From: Cylicocyclus nassatus
Lineage: Eukaryota; Nematoda; Chromadorea; Rhabditida; Strongylidae
Length of the DNA: 64,000 bases
Assembly: GCA_958299035.1 (NCBI GenBank)
Contig: CATQJL010000316.1
Location: 19,383,676 to 19,447,675 of the forward strand
Direction of reading: 5' to 3'
Of the stretch, positions 36,401 to 48,637 are shown one piece after another; position 1 is the stretch's first letter; each line of letters begins with the position of its first letter. Under the pieces are notes generated by a model that was given only the letters and a program-made list of their open reading frames with translations, did no database searches and was not told where the DNA came from. Both the position numbers and the translations under genes were made by a program.

Positions 36401-39309
36401 ATTTGAAACTAAGACGACTGACTTAAGAGTTCCAACTCAGAAGCGCAGTGTCAAACGAATCCTATTTCTTAAAGTGCAAATCTCAAATTCATAGTTGCAA
36501 AGAGTACTGGACGAGATAAGAAATCTTGGCATTTCTTGACAAAAAATTTTTTGCGTGATTGTGGATGCAATGACCAGGGTCGAGCAAGAAGTGTGGCACA
36601 CAAGCGCCGGATACGACCCCCTCCCCCACCCATCTTCTGTCTTAATAGCCCCCCCCCCCCAGCATCTTCTCTTCTGTAGGCATGACATAAAGGCTCTACC
36701 AGGCATAATTAGCCACATATTCGTAATTATCGTCAAATAACCACCATGGGTCAAGTTTTAGCAAACTTTGAGGATTCACAATATTGGACCACCCAAGTGG
36801 AGTGAACATTTACGAAGATGATTAACTATATGTCAGAAGTAAACTAGCTAACTTTTTTTGTACTCAATACAGAGCACTACTCCATATTTTCCCATACCAT
36901 GAATCCTGCTTCAAATAACTATCAAACTATGAATTAAAAGCAGGCCAAAATCTCGTGTTTTAATTTTGGCTTCGAATGGCTACGCTTTCACCACCTTTTA
37001 CTTAGAGCGAAGAAGATGTGCTGCAAGTGTGCTCGATAGCCTGATCCTCGTAACATTCAAAAAAGTGATTTGAACCTGATTGGTCTTTTCTAGACTAAGA
37101 AATTGGAAGCGAAAAATGGGGCAAACGAGATTTTGGCTTGCGCTTAATTCCAGAGTTTAGAGGTTAATCAAAGTGGGATTCCTAATACGAGCAAAGAAGT
37201 AGTAGTACCTTATAATGAGTGCAAAAAAGTAGTTTACTCATCTTTGAAACGAAGTTATCATGTCGAAAATGACCACCTCATTTGAGTGTTCCAATTTTTG
37301 AAAACCTCAAAATTCGCTGAAACTTGCCCCTCAGGGGTTATTTGACATGCTAATTAGGAAAATGGTGCTCTTATGCTTTTAGCATTCTTATAATACACTT
37401 ACCCTGCGTGCACGACGGTAGGCTAAAACAACAGTGCTGGTATTTTGTACAATGGGCCTATCAGACGTTGTTGAATGATATAATGTCGCTAACATCATTA
37501 TCACCTCGATAACGACCCCCCCTCTTCCTGACCCCTCTACGACCCCCAGGTGTGGCGTGCCACACCCCATGCTTGACCCTGGCAATGACACGTGCGACGA
37601 CCACACTGCGCTCTTACGCGATGCGGCTTCAGTGCCTCTAAATCCGTGAAAGTGGACACAAGCATGCAGCACACCTACATCGCGTACAAAACCAAGCTTT
37701 GCTCAACTATTAAGCCTTACTTGTATGGGTAAGCGCAAGGGTCAAAAATGTACTGCTATCCTCACCTCACTGCCTTGCTTTGTCCCTTTCGCATCCATGA
37801 CGAGATCATAGATTCGTGTATTATACACACGAGTTCCGGGAGAATTTTCGTTTTTGTCGATGTATTTAGACAGCTTTAAGATACTTTTGTAGGTGGTAGA
37901 CCATTTTTCTGGCAATTCATTCGCACTACTCTTTCCAAAGAGGGAAACGAAAAGACCGGCTACTTTATTGATTGGACTTTTTGAGGGTTCTTTTAGAGAT
38001 GGCGCAAACTTGGCAGATTTCACCTAAAACATAATAATTTTGGTTTCTAACAGTGCAGTAGCTGTGTCTTACCACAAGCTCATGATCCTTCAAATCATCT
38101 GGCAATATCAAACGATTAGGACTTCGTTTCGATCTTCTCATGCGAAGCTTACGAATACGCAGTGCATGTGAGAATCTTGAAGGTATTCGGTCATGGCCTC
38201 GGTGGAGAGCCTTTGAAGGAAAATCGTCATCTTCTCTGAAAGGAAGGAAGTTTGTGGATAGTGGCCCAAATAATCCTTGATTTACAGTATTTTTAAGATT
38301 GCTAGGAGAGTTTTCTCTTTAATCTACCATTAAAAAAACATTCTTCAAGCAAAAGAGTCCAGTAAAGCACTAGATGACCCAGAAATAGATATTTCGGTAA
38401 CTTTACAAGCTGAATCACGGATCTTGCTATGGATATGACTTCATCATTGCTTCAGCTAATTTAGAGAGAGGTGAAATTCTAGGTATACATCCATTTACGA
38501 TCACTTTGAAGACAGGCGCGATTATATGGGAAAAAGTCTTAGAAGTATCCCGAGGTGAAATGAGTAACTCTGATCTGGGTAAACCTACCGCTCAGTAACA
38601 TGGGTGTGAAATTTGCGACTATTCAGCTAGCAGATGACTCATAAAAAGTGTCAGTCGCATTGAATTGGTTCAAAAAAGAAGATGATATCAAAAAAATTTT
38701 TTCCAGGGATTCATCTGTCGAAATGGAAATTCCGCAGAAGATGGAAGGTTCTGTTTACAAGCTGAAGAAGAAGAAAAATGGAGAAGGTCGATCATTCCAA
38801 AGGATTGTGAAAATGAGGTCGGCAGTGTATTTCCTGAGTCATAAACTTTCCCGTTAGTGAAATAGACTTACTTTACACCTTTGTATTTTAGAAATTTTTT
38901 CCATCTTTCCCGAGCCTTTAGCAGACATGCTGCAGTTTTTCGAAGATCCTTTGTGTACACAATACGCTTCAGGCACAACTTCAACCGTTCCCGGGAAGCT
39001 AAAGCAATAAGATTAAAAAGTTTAGGTAAATCTCAGAAGGAATCTCATTCAAAAAAAAAATTCGGGAAACTTACCGCTGTTCAATTTACCAAGAAGTTCT
39101 TTACCAAGCTGTCCAAGCAGGGCTTTTATCGAGTAGAAGTACCAGTTTTTATGAACTTCTTTCATATTTTGGAGTCCTTTCTTATCGAGGATCAGTTTCT
39201 CATGCTCATGTACAGCATCTTTACTTGTAGCTCGGATCTGAAATAGAAGGGTAAAAAATTTAGGAAGGAACCTTAGGGTCATTTCTTGGACTGAAATACG
39301 ACAAGCCAA
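33442..39309 (-). CDS. MLT-10-like moulting cycle protein, copy A
   Basis: Minus-strand exons, 5' to 3': 39309 (or 39282)-39075, 38998-38872, 38235-38073, 38023-37766, 35922-35728, 35678-35577, 35503-35453, 34249-34129, 34072-33963 and 33915-33442. All phases agree, giving about 602-611 residues. The middle carries VLSPRFAPLLPD and DKRGFTF motifs. The last exon opens with RRRRKRQ, a furin-like cleavage site, followed by about 120 residues of LSP repeats ([14 protein letters not shown]...) ending in VLSPSLLS. This is the architecture of the C. elegans MLT-10 family, secreted proteins needed for moulting. The intron at 35504-35576 has a GC donor (GCAAGT). Introns hold MITEs at 34960-35080 and 36021-36237. 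Two exons present in copy B are absent. The N-terminus is the least certain part: MTLRFLPKFFTLLFQ is only a weak signal peptide, and a separate first exon is possible. Confidence 0.85.
34960..35080. mobile_element. Miniature TIR element with AAAAAGCCCG core
   Basis: Perfect 17-bp ends GGGACCCGTCATACTTG and its complement enclose about 85 bp of imperfect tandem AAAAAGCCCGA units. Lies in an intron of mlt-10-like gene A. Confidence 0.7.
36021..36237. mobile_element. Foldback MITE, TACAGTCGAGTAGATTT family, copy 1
   Basis: Ends AGCTACAGCGGAGTAGATTT and the complement of AGCTACAGTCGAGTAGATTT; the complementary arms include CCGCTTAAT and ACAGAAGGTGAAAT. The loop contains a GGCGCGCGCAGTTGGCAGGA tract. 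Lies in the 1.8-kb intron of gene A. A longer relative lies at 61601-62349. Confidence 0.7.
36550..37720. repeat. GC-rich dispersed repeats in the intron of gene A
   Basis: Contains C-runs (36649-36660) and a GC-rich block at about 37430-37670 (GACCCCCAGGTGTGGCGTGCC-like). Minus-strand ORFs here are not part of the MLT-10-like reading frame. Exact repeat ends not determined. Confidence 0.35.
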
Positions 39310-39425
39310 CTTTTTGAACTGTTTGATTCAATCATGGAATAACATAGCTGCAGGCCCATGTGCCCTTTTCCCACGCTATGGATATCCTAAAAAGGGAAAA
39401 AGAAAAGTGAAACCTGTAAACTTAC

Positions 39426-39610
39426 CATTTCGGATAACAAGAGAATTGTCACCACAGCCAGAGCAAGCATCTGCTTCTGGCATTGCGCTCCTAGTGAACG
39501 TTGTTCCCTGAATGTTTATTGTTCGCCCCATTTCTCTTAATAGTACGTGCATCGTTTGACGACTTTCATTCTCCTCACCGGCAAACATAAACAGAATTTT
39601 ATTTGCGTTT
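39426..39610 (-). CDS. Orphan exon-like ORF upstream of gene A
   Basis: An open frame on the minus strand (KILFMFAGEENESRQTMH..., CSGCGDNS near its end) stops at a good GTAAGT donor (39426). It would splice in phase 1, whereas the first exon of gene A needs phase 0, so it probably does not belong to that gene. I do not recognise the protein. It may be an exon of another gene, or chance. Confidence 0.3.
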
Positions 39611-40870
39611 CTGCTGTAAATTGAGGTTTAGGTGTTTTGAATCTGGATCGCTGCGTCATACTTGTAGAGTTACGAGGTGACAGCTGTGGTCATAAATTTC
39701 AGACTATCTGTACAGTGAGAATCAGTTTTAAACAAAATCTCGCTCTCTAAAAAATGCAAAAAATCTTGAGATAAAAAATACGAAAAATCGGAGACTGTTT
39801 TTCCTTTACCTCTGCCTTTGGATGTGAGCTGTTCTTTGTTACAAAAAAGCTTGCAATATTAGGTTGCTCCACAAGTATTGCACAAAATCTCCGAAAGTTC
39901 CTGATTCTTTCAACCACAATTGTTTAGCTATTTTTCAGCAAGAATAAATCAATATCTTTTACTGGTGTTCAGAGTGAAATATTTTCGGCATACGACAGCG
40001 ATACGAGCTCTCAATGAGAAACATTTGAATTGCAAACTTTTAAAGTCAGGTAATGGGAATTTCTGCAAGGAATTTCAAGAACTGATTTTGGTTCTTTATT
40101 TTCGTGACCTACTCTTTTCACTTGTGCTAATCGATAGGCACGGCTGTGTTGGGATGTCTCGTGATTTTTATAATCTGCAGAGAGTCGCCTCTTTTCACAT
40201 TTTGTATAGGCTATAGTGTAACATTCAATTTTTCAAAATGACGAAACAAGTTTTCATGCATTCAGGAATTTTTCCAGATTCTGGCTTAAAATCATGTAAA
40301 CCAGTTTTTCTGAAAACGTAACGCAAAGAGGACGACGAGAGAAATTACGCGATATCCCAGTAATCATAATCTTGGAATTTTTTTCTGTTCTCAAATTTAT
40401 CTCAAATAGAAATATCAATTTTTCCTGCGAAATCTGGATTCAAATGCTCATTAATAAAGGAGATATGTACAATGATGTTGAAAAGTGTCCACAACATTCT
40501 TATAGTGAATTCAGAGTTTTCGGCGGAGGACTCATGGGACACACCTTAGGCACCTCATTTTGCCCCAGGTAAGGTTTGCCACAGACATTCTGAATAAGAT
40601 TTTTACCGAAATTACGATCGTACTACTTGAGTACCAGATGTGTGCCTCCGATTTTCGCGCCGCACTGCTGTAAAGCAAATTTACTTTGCAGGAAAGATGA
40701 CAAAGTCATTCCACTTTTTGTTGTTGAAATCCCTTTTCGTCTATATCATCTATTGTGTTTAACTTTTGGTTAACCGTGAATTATACGTTGGCAAATTCTT
40801 TGACTCAATCTTTATAGTAGTAATGAACCTGCATTATAATTATTAGATATCACTACAGTTATTATAAATG
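39611..40870. other. Intergenic between mlt-10-like copies A and B
   Basis: Contains a mariner-type end-like tract TTAGGTTGCTCCACAAGTATTGCAC at about 39860 without a visible partner. No exon supported. The last 80 bp are the 3' flank of copy B and resemble the 3' flank of copy C at 48560-48637. Confidence 0.45.
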
Positions 40871-43800
40871 CTATGATAACAACGACGGAGAAAGCACAGA
40901 AACCATCAAATAACTCTTTGAAAGCACTGAGGGTGAAAGCACACCCGGTGAAAGTATGGAACCACCCAGAACCATTGGTGATATTACATCAGGGCATAGA
41001 ACAAGTGGACTGAGTATCAAGGGTGAAAGAACGTATGGATTAATAACATTTGGGGAAAGAATATAGGGGTTAAGGATGAAAGGGGCCATAACAAGCGGGG
41101 ATAGAACGTAAGGGGAGAGGAGGTACGGGGAAAGGATGAACGGCATCCCCACAGCTGGTGAGAGCACGTACGGTGAGAGGACAGCTGGGTTCAGAAGGAG
41201 TGGAGAGAAGAGCGATGGCGAAAGAACCTGGAAAAAAGAGAAAAATAGAGCTGGAGGCCCTTTTGCACCTATACAGTACGCTACCGTAATCTTAGTGCTT
41301 GACTATTCTCCGGTTTATCTGCTTTACTTGCTATTTGTGAAAAGTGAAAAGGACTACGTCCAAAGTTGCACGCGCCAAGATGCGTCCGTTCTAACGTCGC
41401 GCAACGTACGGTAGCATACTGTAGCGGTGCAAAATGGCCATGATTGCGTAGACTCACACAAGGACCAAGCACGACAAGTCCATAGACTGGCGAGAACATA
41501 TATGGTGATAATACGGTAGGCTTGTTCACTGATAACCAAGTAATCTGCCTTTTCGATCGAGTTTTCTGGAATTATATTCCTAGTCATATTTTGATAGCTT
41601 TCATGGCCACAAACCGTTCCATTGGCTGCTATTTCAGCAACACGAAGCCATAGTGATTCTTCGCGCTGGGCACGGGTTTGGTTACCGTACTCATGGATGT
41701 CGAATTCTATTTCGGACGCGTGTTTGGCGAGACCTGTTTGATAGATACGAAATCAATGACATTTGTGGAGTAAATTTAGTATAGTACAATTTTTCTAATT
41801 ATAAATCTAATCATTTTTTCTAAATACAAACTTATTGAAAGTAAGATATAACGAACCCAAAGCTCGAAGTTATGGTTTTTACAGCAAATTTCTAACTGCG
41901 AATTCTTGCTGATGCGGTGTACTAACATTTTTGGTAGAATCTCCAAACAAAAGCCATAAAAAAGCACCCAAGGGCGCGACTGCCAAAAAAAATTTTCGAT
42001 TCTTTTGAGTATCCTATGGAAGGTCATTCGCGGTGGTTGTTTACGAAAATGAAGCGTGACCTCAACGAAAAAACAAAGTCGTTCCGCTCAGGACTCCCCT
42101 ATCGTAAGTGCATTCAAGCACTTTCCTTCCACCAAGTATCCAATGCCTTCGAAATACGTAAAAATGTAATGTGAAAAGGGGATTTGCGCGTTTGATAGTT
42201 GTAGGTCTTTTTTGGAAAACGGCTTTTTCTGCCAGTAATGATAAATTTGGATCGGAAAAATGCTAAAAAGTATAGTATAGATATAATTGTTGTATTACCT
42301 TGTTCCTTGTGCAGCTCTTCTAACTGATTCGTCTCCAAGAATGTAAAGCCTCGTTTATCCATGTCCTTTTTCTGCCTCCGATTAAAAGTGCTCTCCAAAT
42401 TTGTGAATATTTTTGCTATCCTCTCAGTGACTTCTTTTATCTCGCCTTGCATTCCAAACAATTCTGTGCTCGACAAAGTCTGAAGCAGGTTTTCAAATTT
42501 TGTAGAAAAATGGAAAGCCAGAAAATGCACCTTCATGGCGTCGTCCACGATCTGTCGCGCTCCTGTCACTTCCATAACGGTCTCGAGCACCTCTCCTCGA
42601 TCTTCTTCCGTCATTCCAGTGGCGTCAAGGAGCTGAAACGATCTCGATATTAGATGGTGATCAAATAGCCATCATAAAAAATGAAACTCCTTTAGTCAGA
42701 AAATAAACGAAAATAATTGGAACAAACTAGAAAAACCTAGAAGACTAGAAAAATATCAGAAAAAAATCCAATCATGAACATGGAATAAAGCGTAATTCCT
42801 GTCTGACAACAAAGTTATTTTTAATCATCTTAGTTGGGATAGTTTTCAATAAGATAATGATTATTACCTTAGGAAGTGGTAGTAATTGATCTTCCGTGTC
42901 GTCTTTGTAAAAAGAAAAGATTGAGGGAGACAAGGAGCCCTTAATGTCCGCTTTGTCCGGCATTATCGGAGCGAACCGAGGGCTAGAAGAATGATTTATC
43001 ATATTTCATCTTGCCAATGACAGAAAAAATCGACAAACAAATGAATTAGTGTATTTTCCAGCTTTGAGGTAAAGTCAGTTTCCTATTTTGAAAATAATAG
43101 AGGGAAAACTGAATTTGAAGAAAAACTTTGTAATTTTGTTCCTCACCTCAAAAACTTGATGTTCGCCGATTCGCCGAATTCTTTTGACTTCCCCTCAAAA
43201 CTTCGTATCAAGTTGTAAGCTTGCTGTACTAATGGTGGCGTTATACTCTGAAGTGAAGACAGTGCAGCCACGTTGAACAAGGAGCGATAAAATTTATCTA
43301 TCGATGTCTTGTAATTATAAAAAGAAGCTGCTCTCCCCTCCCCCCCCCCCCCCCCCACTCACCCCCAAAACTCAGCTGTCTGTGACCTTGTAAATTAATC
43401 ATCTTCGAGGCTAGCAAAATTTGTGAACAATGCGACTTCAAGAAAAACCTACCTTTTCTTTCCTAGCCCTTGTCGGTTTCGAATTCCCTAGCACTAGATC
43501 AAACATACGAAAATCGTAGACCTGTAATGACAGCATAGAATGGTTACATCGAAAGTACTATGTATGGTCACCCTCGCTCCTGGTTGCTTGGCTTTTTCGT
43601 CTAGCGCCTTTTTGATTTTCAACAAGCTCTCATAGCTCTCGTTCCATTTTGATTTTCTAGAAGTGATTTATTTAGGGAGAAACAAATATGACAAATAGTC
43701 AACTTCTTTGAGTCGATGGTGTTTTCCTCCTCATCCGGACGGACGGCAGCTCTCACCAACCGAGCTAGACGTCTGACAGCTGACTTCTCCGAACGAGGCA

Positions 43801-45435
43801 ACAGTGACGGGGCATGATCCATACTGACCACCTCGAAAATGCTACGACACTCATTGTCAGTAACCCCAGAAAAATTCAAAGATTGCCCAATCAAATCTGG
43901 GTATCCGGACTTTCTTTTTTGGACATTTATCAGGAGACATCAACTAATTTATTAAAAAAGCAGCGTGTATGAATTCATAGGTGGGAAATTCATCTCTATA
44001 CTCTTGCCCGGACCATAATCTTTCTGAAAGGAGCAACCAGCGTTTTTGTTTAAGGTAGAGAATACGGTCCGAGCGAGTTTGTTGGATCTTTCTGCCAAGA
44101 ATAAATCATGAGCGATGCTGCTTGAAAATTTAACTGAAATTCCTAGCCATTCTTCAAATAAAAAAACCCAAGTACCCGGCTTTGCCTAGACGCTTTCAGG
44201 GCTGAACTTGCCTGAAATCCATTTGTATCACTTTTGCTGATTTTATCTATCACGAGACGATGCGGACTTCTTTTCACGCGTCGCGGTCGGTAACGTCGCA
44301 ACTTTTGTTCGGCAGATTCTAGACGTCTCTTGAAAAAAAGCTAAATGACTTTCGGAACTTCCGTGGGCGAGCTTACCTTGTGGATTTTCTGCAAGAAGCT
44401 TTTATATTTTCTTTTATGATTTTTCTTCGAAAAGATCAAAAATCTTGGAGGGTCATTGACAGATGAGGATGAAATCTTAGACATCGACGATTTATTGGTA
44501 TAAAGAGGGCTAAAATAAAATGAGCGATTCCATAAAACTTTAAATTTATTGAAGAAATATTCACCTTTTTCTTTTGAACATTACAGAAAGCGACTTTATG
44601 AAATTTTTCCATCCATGATTTCCATCTATAGCAGGCAATTTTTCCAGCGAAGAAGATCTGAATGCCGATCGGATGAAAGTAAGGTTAAGTAAGGGATGAC
44701 CTTTCCTTTTTCTCATTCACGTACTTCACATTCTTCTCCTCGTGGCTTTCCTTTGCTTCAATCAAACATTTTGCAGCATTTACGACATCTCTTTTGTCAG
44801 TAATCGCATTCAAACAACTTAGGAACTGCCGGCGATTGTCTGTAAAACAAAACAAACTTATTCATAATTGTAAAAATCACTTCTGCCTGTACTTTTGTCC
44901 AATTTTGGCAACAAATCTTTTCCTAGCTGTCCCATGATCGCTTTGATAGAATGCAAATACCAGTTGTAATGGATAGTTCGAACTTTGTCAAAACCTTCTT
45001 TGTCTAGTCTAACTTTGTCGAAAGTGCGTTGAGTTGTTGCTCGGCTCACACCTGAAATTTTGTTACATGAAAAGTTCTGAATTGATTTGAGTCAGTCCCT
45101 TATCTTATTAGTATCTTATCGTGGTCATCTTATTATCAAAAGGTTTTTGCTTGAATTGCCAATCTTCTTACGCACATGGAGGCACCATTTATAATAAGAA
45201 ACATAAAATAACAATAATTAATTTGAAGACATTATCACGATAATTTTTTCGAGGCATAGCTCTTAGAAATTAGAATATTAGCTGTGAAATAATTTGTATA
45301 CACTACGCCGATCCATATTGAAATTTTACTATCTTGTGTCCAAAGCAAGAAAAATTCTTATAGAGTATGGAACTCACCGATATGGATCATGATCAGCAAG
45401 AGAGTTGCGATTAATAAGTGATTTATTACAGCCAT
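40871..45435 (-). CDS. MLT-10-like moulting cycle protein, copy B (complete)
   Basis: Sixteen minus-strand exons join in phase: 45435-45378, 45051-44893, 44839-44701, 44657-44565, 44509-44377, 44328-44212, 43831-43704, 43656-43572, 43521-43453, 43247-43147, 42982-42868, 42632-42531, 42479-42299, 41733-41615, 41565-41458 and 41227-40871. Total 2064 bp, 687 residues. [20 protein letters not shown] is a clear signal peptide ending at the first exon junction. Next come an N-terminal module ([21 protein letters not shown]), a CLNA..CLIEA Cys module, [27 protein letters not shown] and DKRGFTF. A furin-like RSKRQ then precedes [15 protein letters not shown], and the last exon is made of LSP repeats. 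This matches MLT-10 family architecture: a secreted protein acting in cuticle replacement at the moult. The intron 44211-43832 has a GC donor. Some donors are weak (GTCATC, GTTGAC, GTGCAT) but supported by phase and by alignment with copy A. Confidence 0.92.
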
Positions 45436-46015
45436 AATAAAACAATTCTGAACGGATAAAGTTGTGCGAATTTCGGAGGAATGTTTTAAGGTAAAAAGAG
45501 GTAAAAAGAAGGTAAAGGTATGGTGTTAAGCTAAAAAGATGTGAATATGCATTTCTGTGACAAAAATAAAGTACACATTATAAATTTAGCCGAGAATCAA
45601 TGAAATTAAGAGAATGTGACAGGCGTTAGCGCAATTATTGTTCGTATATCAGTGCAAGTGATAGTTTACGTTTCGAGAGATGTGAACTCATTCCCGACAC
45701 ATCATAATCCGAAATCATCTTGATCGGGTATAATAACAAAGGCACGCAATTAATCATGAGGATTAAGGTTTTCGGGATTTTGCATTCCTTGCATGGCTCA
45801 TAGTTTGTATTTATAGCCGTTGTTTAAGACGTGAGACGACAAAAACTTCAAAGTTAGATTTACGCTTCGAAAATGAAGGGTCTTGAAAAGCACAGATTAC
45901 TGGCTATTAACTCTACCAATCCTTCGTTTTATTAGGTTGGCACAAAAGTTTTGTTGCACCATTTTCGAAAAATTCAAGAAAGTACTAGATATACTCTTTA
46001 TTTTTCTCATTGAAA

Positions 46016-46488
46016 ACTAACAAGGGAAGGATAGTTGGATGCCGCGGCCATTCCTGATGATTTGTATACCAAAAAATGCGCCTTCGAATGCAGATTCTGA
46101 ATCTGTGCTCGAAATCTGCGAAACGATCTTTTGAAGAAAGTTATGAACTTTTTCCCTTGAAAATTTAGCCTACTTTTGGATAGTAAAAATCACCAGATTT
46201 GATCTAGCCTACCGTTTGATGCTACTGAAGAAAATCTTAGACGTAGTAATATTTAGTTAGACTATCTGGATCATACTCAGCATTTGGAAAGGAAAGAAAA
46301 TTTTTTTATTGATGATTTTGCCCTCCGCAGGAACGCAATTTTTTTAATGAAAAAAATCATAACTCCATTCAGATTAGCGTTTCGCAGATATGAAAAACAG
46401 TCTACGAACCAGCATTCAAAAGCGCATTTTTTGGTATACAAATCATTATGAATTACTACGGCATCCAAGTATCCTTCCCCTGTAAGTT
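46016..46488. mobile_element. Foldback element of the FBt family (copy 2)
   Basis: Ends AAAACTAACAAGGGAAGGATA and the complement of the tract GTATCCTTCCCCTGTAAGTT. The arms share GATGCCG..GCC, TTTGTATACCAAAAAATGCG and TCTGCGAAACG-like blocks with each other and with the elements at 14742 and 49606. No tRNA-like box was seen here. Confidence 0.6.
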
Positions 46489-46841
46489 ATAAAACTCATA
46501 GCTGCCCAAAATTTTATTGCATCGTTTCCTATTTTCCCATTATTTTGGTTCTTTATCCACGAACGCCCAGTTAGGGTAAGAGATCCTAAAACCCTATATG
46601 TTCCGAAATTAATGGCAACTTTTGGAATTTTTCATTTCTTTCCAAAAATCAAACCTCAGGTGGTTTTCTTTCTCGGCTAATGTATGATCTCGTTTATGCA
46701 AAGCTTTTGCTCAATTTGGGGGTCTCTTGAAAGGACAACTAATCCTTTTTGCTAAATTTCCAAGGCATCACGCAAAAGAGTGAGTTCGCTCTACACATAG
46801 CTAATGGTCTAGAGCTTGAGCTACAAATAATCAAATATAAC

Positions 46842-47586
46842 TTCAAAAAATCATGAATTGAGAAATTCTCAGTATAAACATCACCTGCCATTGTAACCCT
46901 TACAATCGTATCGATGATTCCCTCTGTACTGTGCTGGACCTGAAACATCTGAGTTCGAAACCTTAGCTATGAATAAAAAAGAAAAAAATTTTTTGCCACC
47001 TAAAAAGCGTTCAGTGGGGCTTTCTAATGTTTCTGCAGAAAATTCTTGCGGTGAGTTGTGAAAGTTTCAGTACCTACTGACTCAATGGGCAAAGTTTGTA
47101 CTATTTTCTGATTCCAATTTAACTCATATACTCTATTTTACTAATGTAATCTTCGAATTTACCAGTCTAAGATCGCATTTGCTATCAAACATTCCTCTGA
47201 TTTTCGATTTCTTCGTGTTTCGACTCTAATCGAGTTTCGATTCGATATTTTCGCACCTTCGCGTGATAAGCGTAACATAATTATTATGGCGTTTAGGAGA
47301 TTCAATTTCCAACAGTCGAGTTTTTCGATGTCTACGAAAAGCGTGGCAGGACTTTTGCACATGATAGTGAGCTTACATAGCTAATTTCCCTCTCAACACT
47401 GAATTCATCATAGCTTGCAATAAAATCACATCCGCATTCACAATGCCGCCTAGTCATTTTCACTTTCATCAAAGTGCACTTGTTCACAGCACACATGAAT
47501 GCACTTTCTTGGAACTTCTGCCCATATGCACAGCAACAGTTTGCTGGCATTACACGTGTCACAGTCAGCACATTTCTCGTATGCAA
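46842..47586 (-). CDS. Possible two-exon Cys-rich gene fragment
   Basis: Minus-strand exon about 47586 (or 47544)-47377 carries a Cys-rich stretch (CCCAYGQKFQESAFMCAV, then CECGCDF) and ends at GTAAGC in phase 0. A second exon 46939-46842 begins after TTTCAG in phase 0 (VQHSTEGIIDTIVRVTMAG, then VYTENFSIHDFLK). The Cys spacing and the following beta-strand-like segment faintly recall NTR/TIMP-like nematode proteins, but I cannot claim membership. No signal peptide or further exons were found. It may be an unrelated gene remnant between copies B and C. Confidence 0.3.
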
Positions 47587-47599
47587 ATTCTCAGCTAGC

Positions 47600-48637
47600 G
47601 TTGAGGTTTACCTATCTAAGCGGAATGTTGTGAATTTTTTATATGCACATGTTACAAATAAAATACAATGATTATAACAGGGAGAGTGTCTAGTGGTATT
47701 GAATGGGTTCTACCTTATGACTGAAAGACCTGCGCAAAAAACGATGAAAAGGTGTTCATCCTAACTACAAAAACAATAACACTACACAACACACTCTTGA
47801 GCCAACAATATACGAGAACTGCGAACTATAACTCGATATCGAGGGATCTCCTCCCATTTCACCCGCCCGATGAGCCTCGGTCAGTATTTGATGCTCTTCG
47901 GTCGATACGGGAAGATCTGTTCTCTTCTGACCAGCTCTTTCCTACTCCCCGCGAGCTTTTTCTGCTCGTGGCTCCCCTTTCAAACCCTTTATAGGAGAGG
48001 TCGAATTAGCCTATTCTTTTCTCGCCATTAAAGACTGGTAAATCGATGAACTTTGACATCAAAGATAACTACATTTTTGTAATTTTTTGAACAATTTATA
48101 TCGTTTCTCTAACTTGCGTTACTGAAGAGCTTGAACTTTCAAAAATTTTCGTGTTGCTACCGACGTCCATAAAAATTTAAAAAGTCGAAAAGAAGAATGA
48201 GATTTTTGAGGACGAAAAAAGAGAGATGCAGTGCCGCTAAAGAATTGCGTTTAATATGAATTCAATGGAAAATCCTACATCTCTTCCCACGCCAACCAAA
48301 TATGAGACTTTGCCCTATGGGATAACCGTCACCCTAAGACGCATAAAATTCTGAAAAGTTAGCAGACGCTTGCGGAGCGAATTTTTATCAAAACCACTAC
48401 TGTATTAACCAGCCTTTGAACACTTCAGCGTTCAAAGGCTGCACTATTGTAAACGGGCCAGTTAATAGAGTTAAAGCTTCTCAACTCTTTTCAAAACATC
48501 TCGTAATTACACTGACTATCCTTTATGCCCGAGTTTAGTTATCTCCAGATAATGCACTGCTTCATCAAGTCTCTTTGACATAATCTTTATAGCTAATAAA
48601 CCTGCATCATATTTACATCACTACAATTATTAGAGAG
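47600..48637. other. Intergenic, no gene recognised
   Basis: An 80-codon plus-strand ORF at 47752-47994 has no recognisable domain. An inverted pair CAGCCTTTGAACACTTCAGCGTTCAAAGGCTG at about 48411-48442 forms a strong small hairpin. The final 80 bp resemble the 3' flank of mlt-10-like copy B. Confidence 0.45.

Noticed and set aside
38648..38857. Plus-strand Lys-rich ORF of 69 codons as a gene
   Set aside because: It is antisense to the decayed exon region of mlt-10-like gene A and has no family resemblance.
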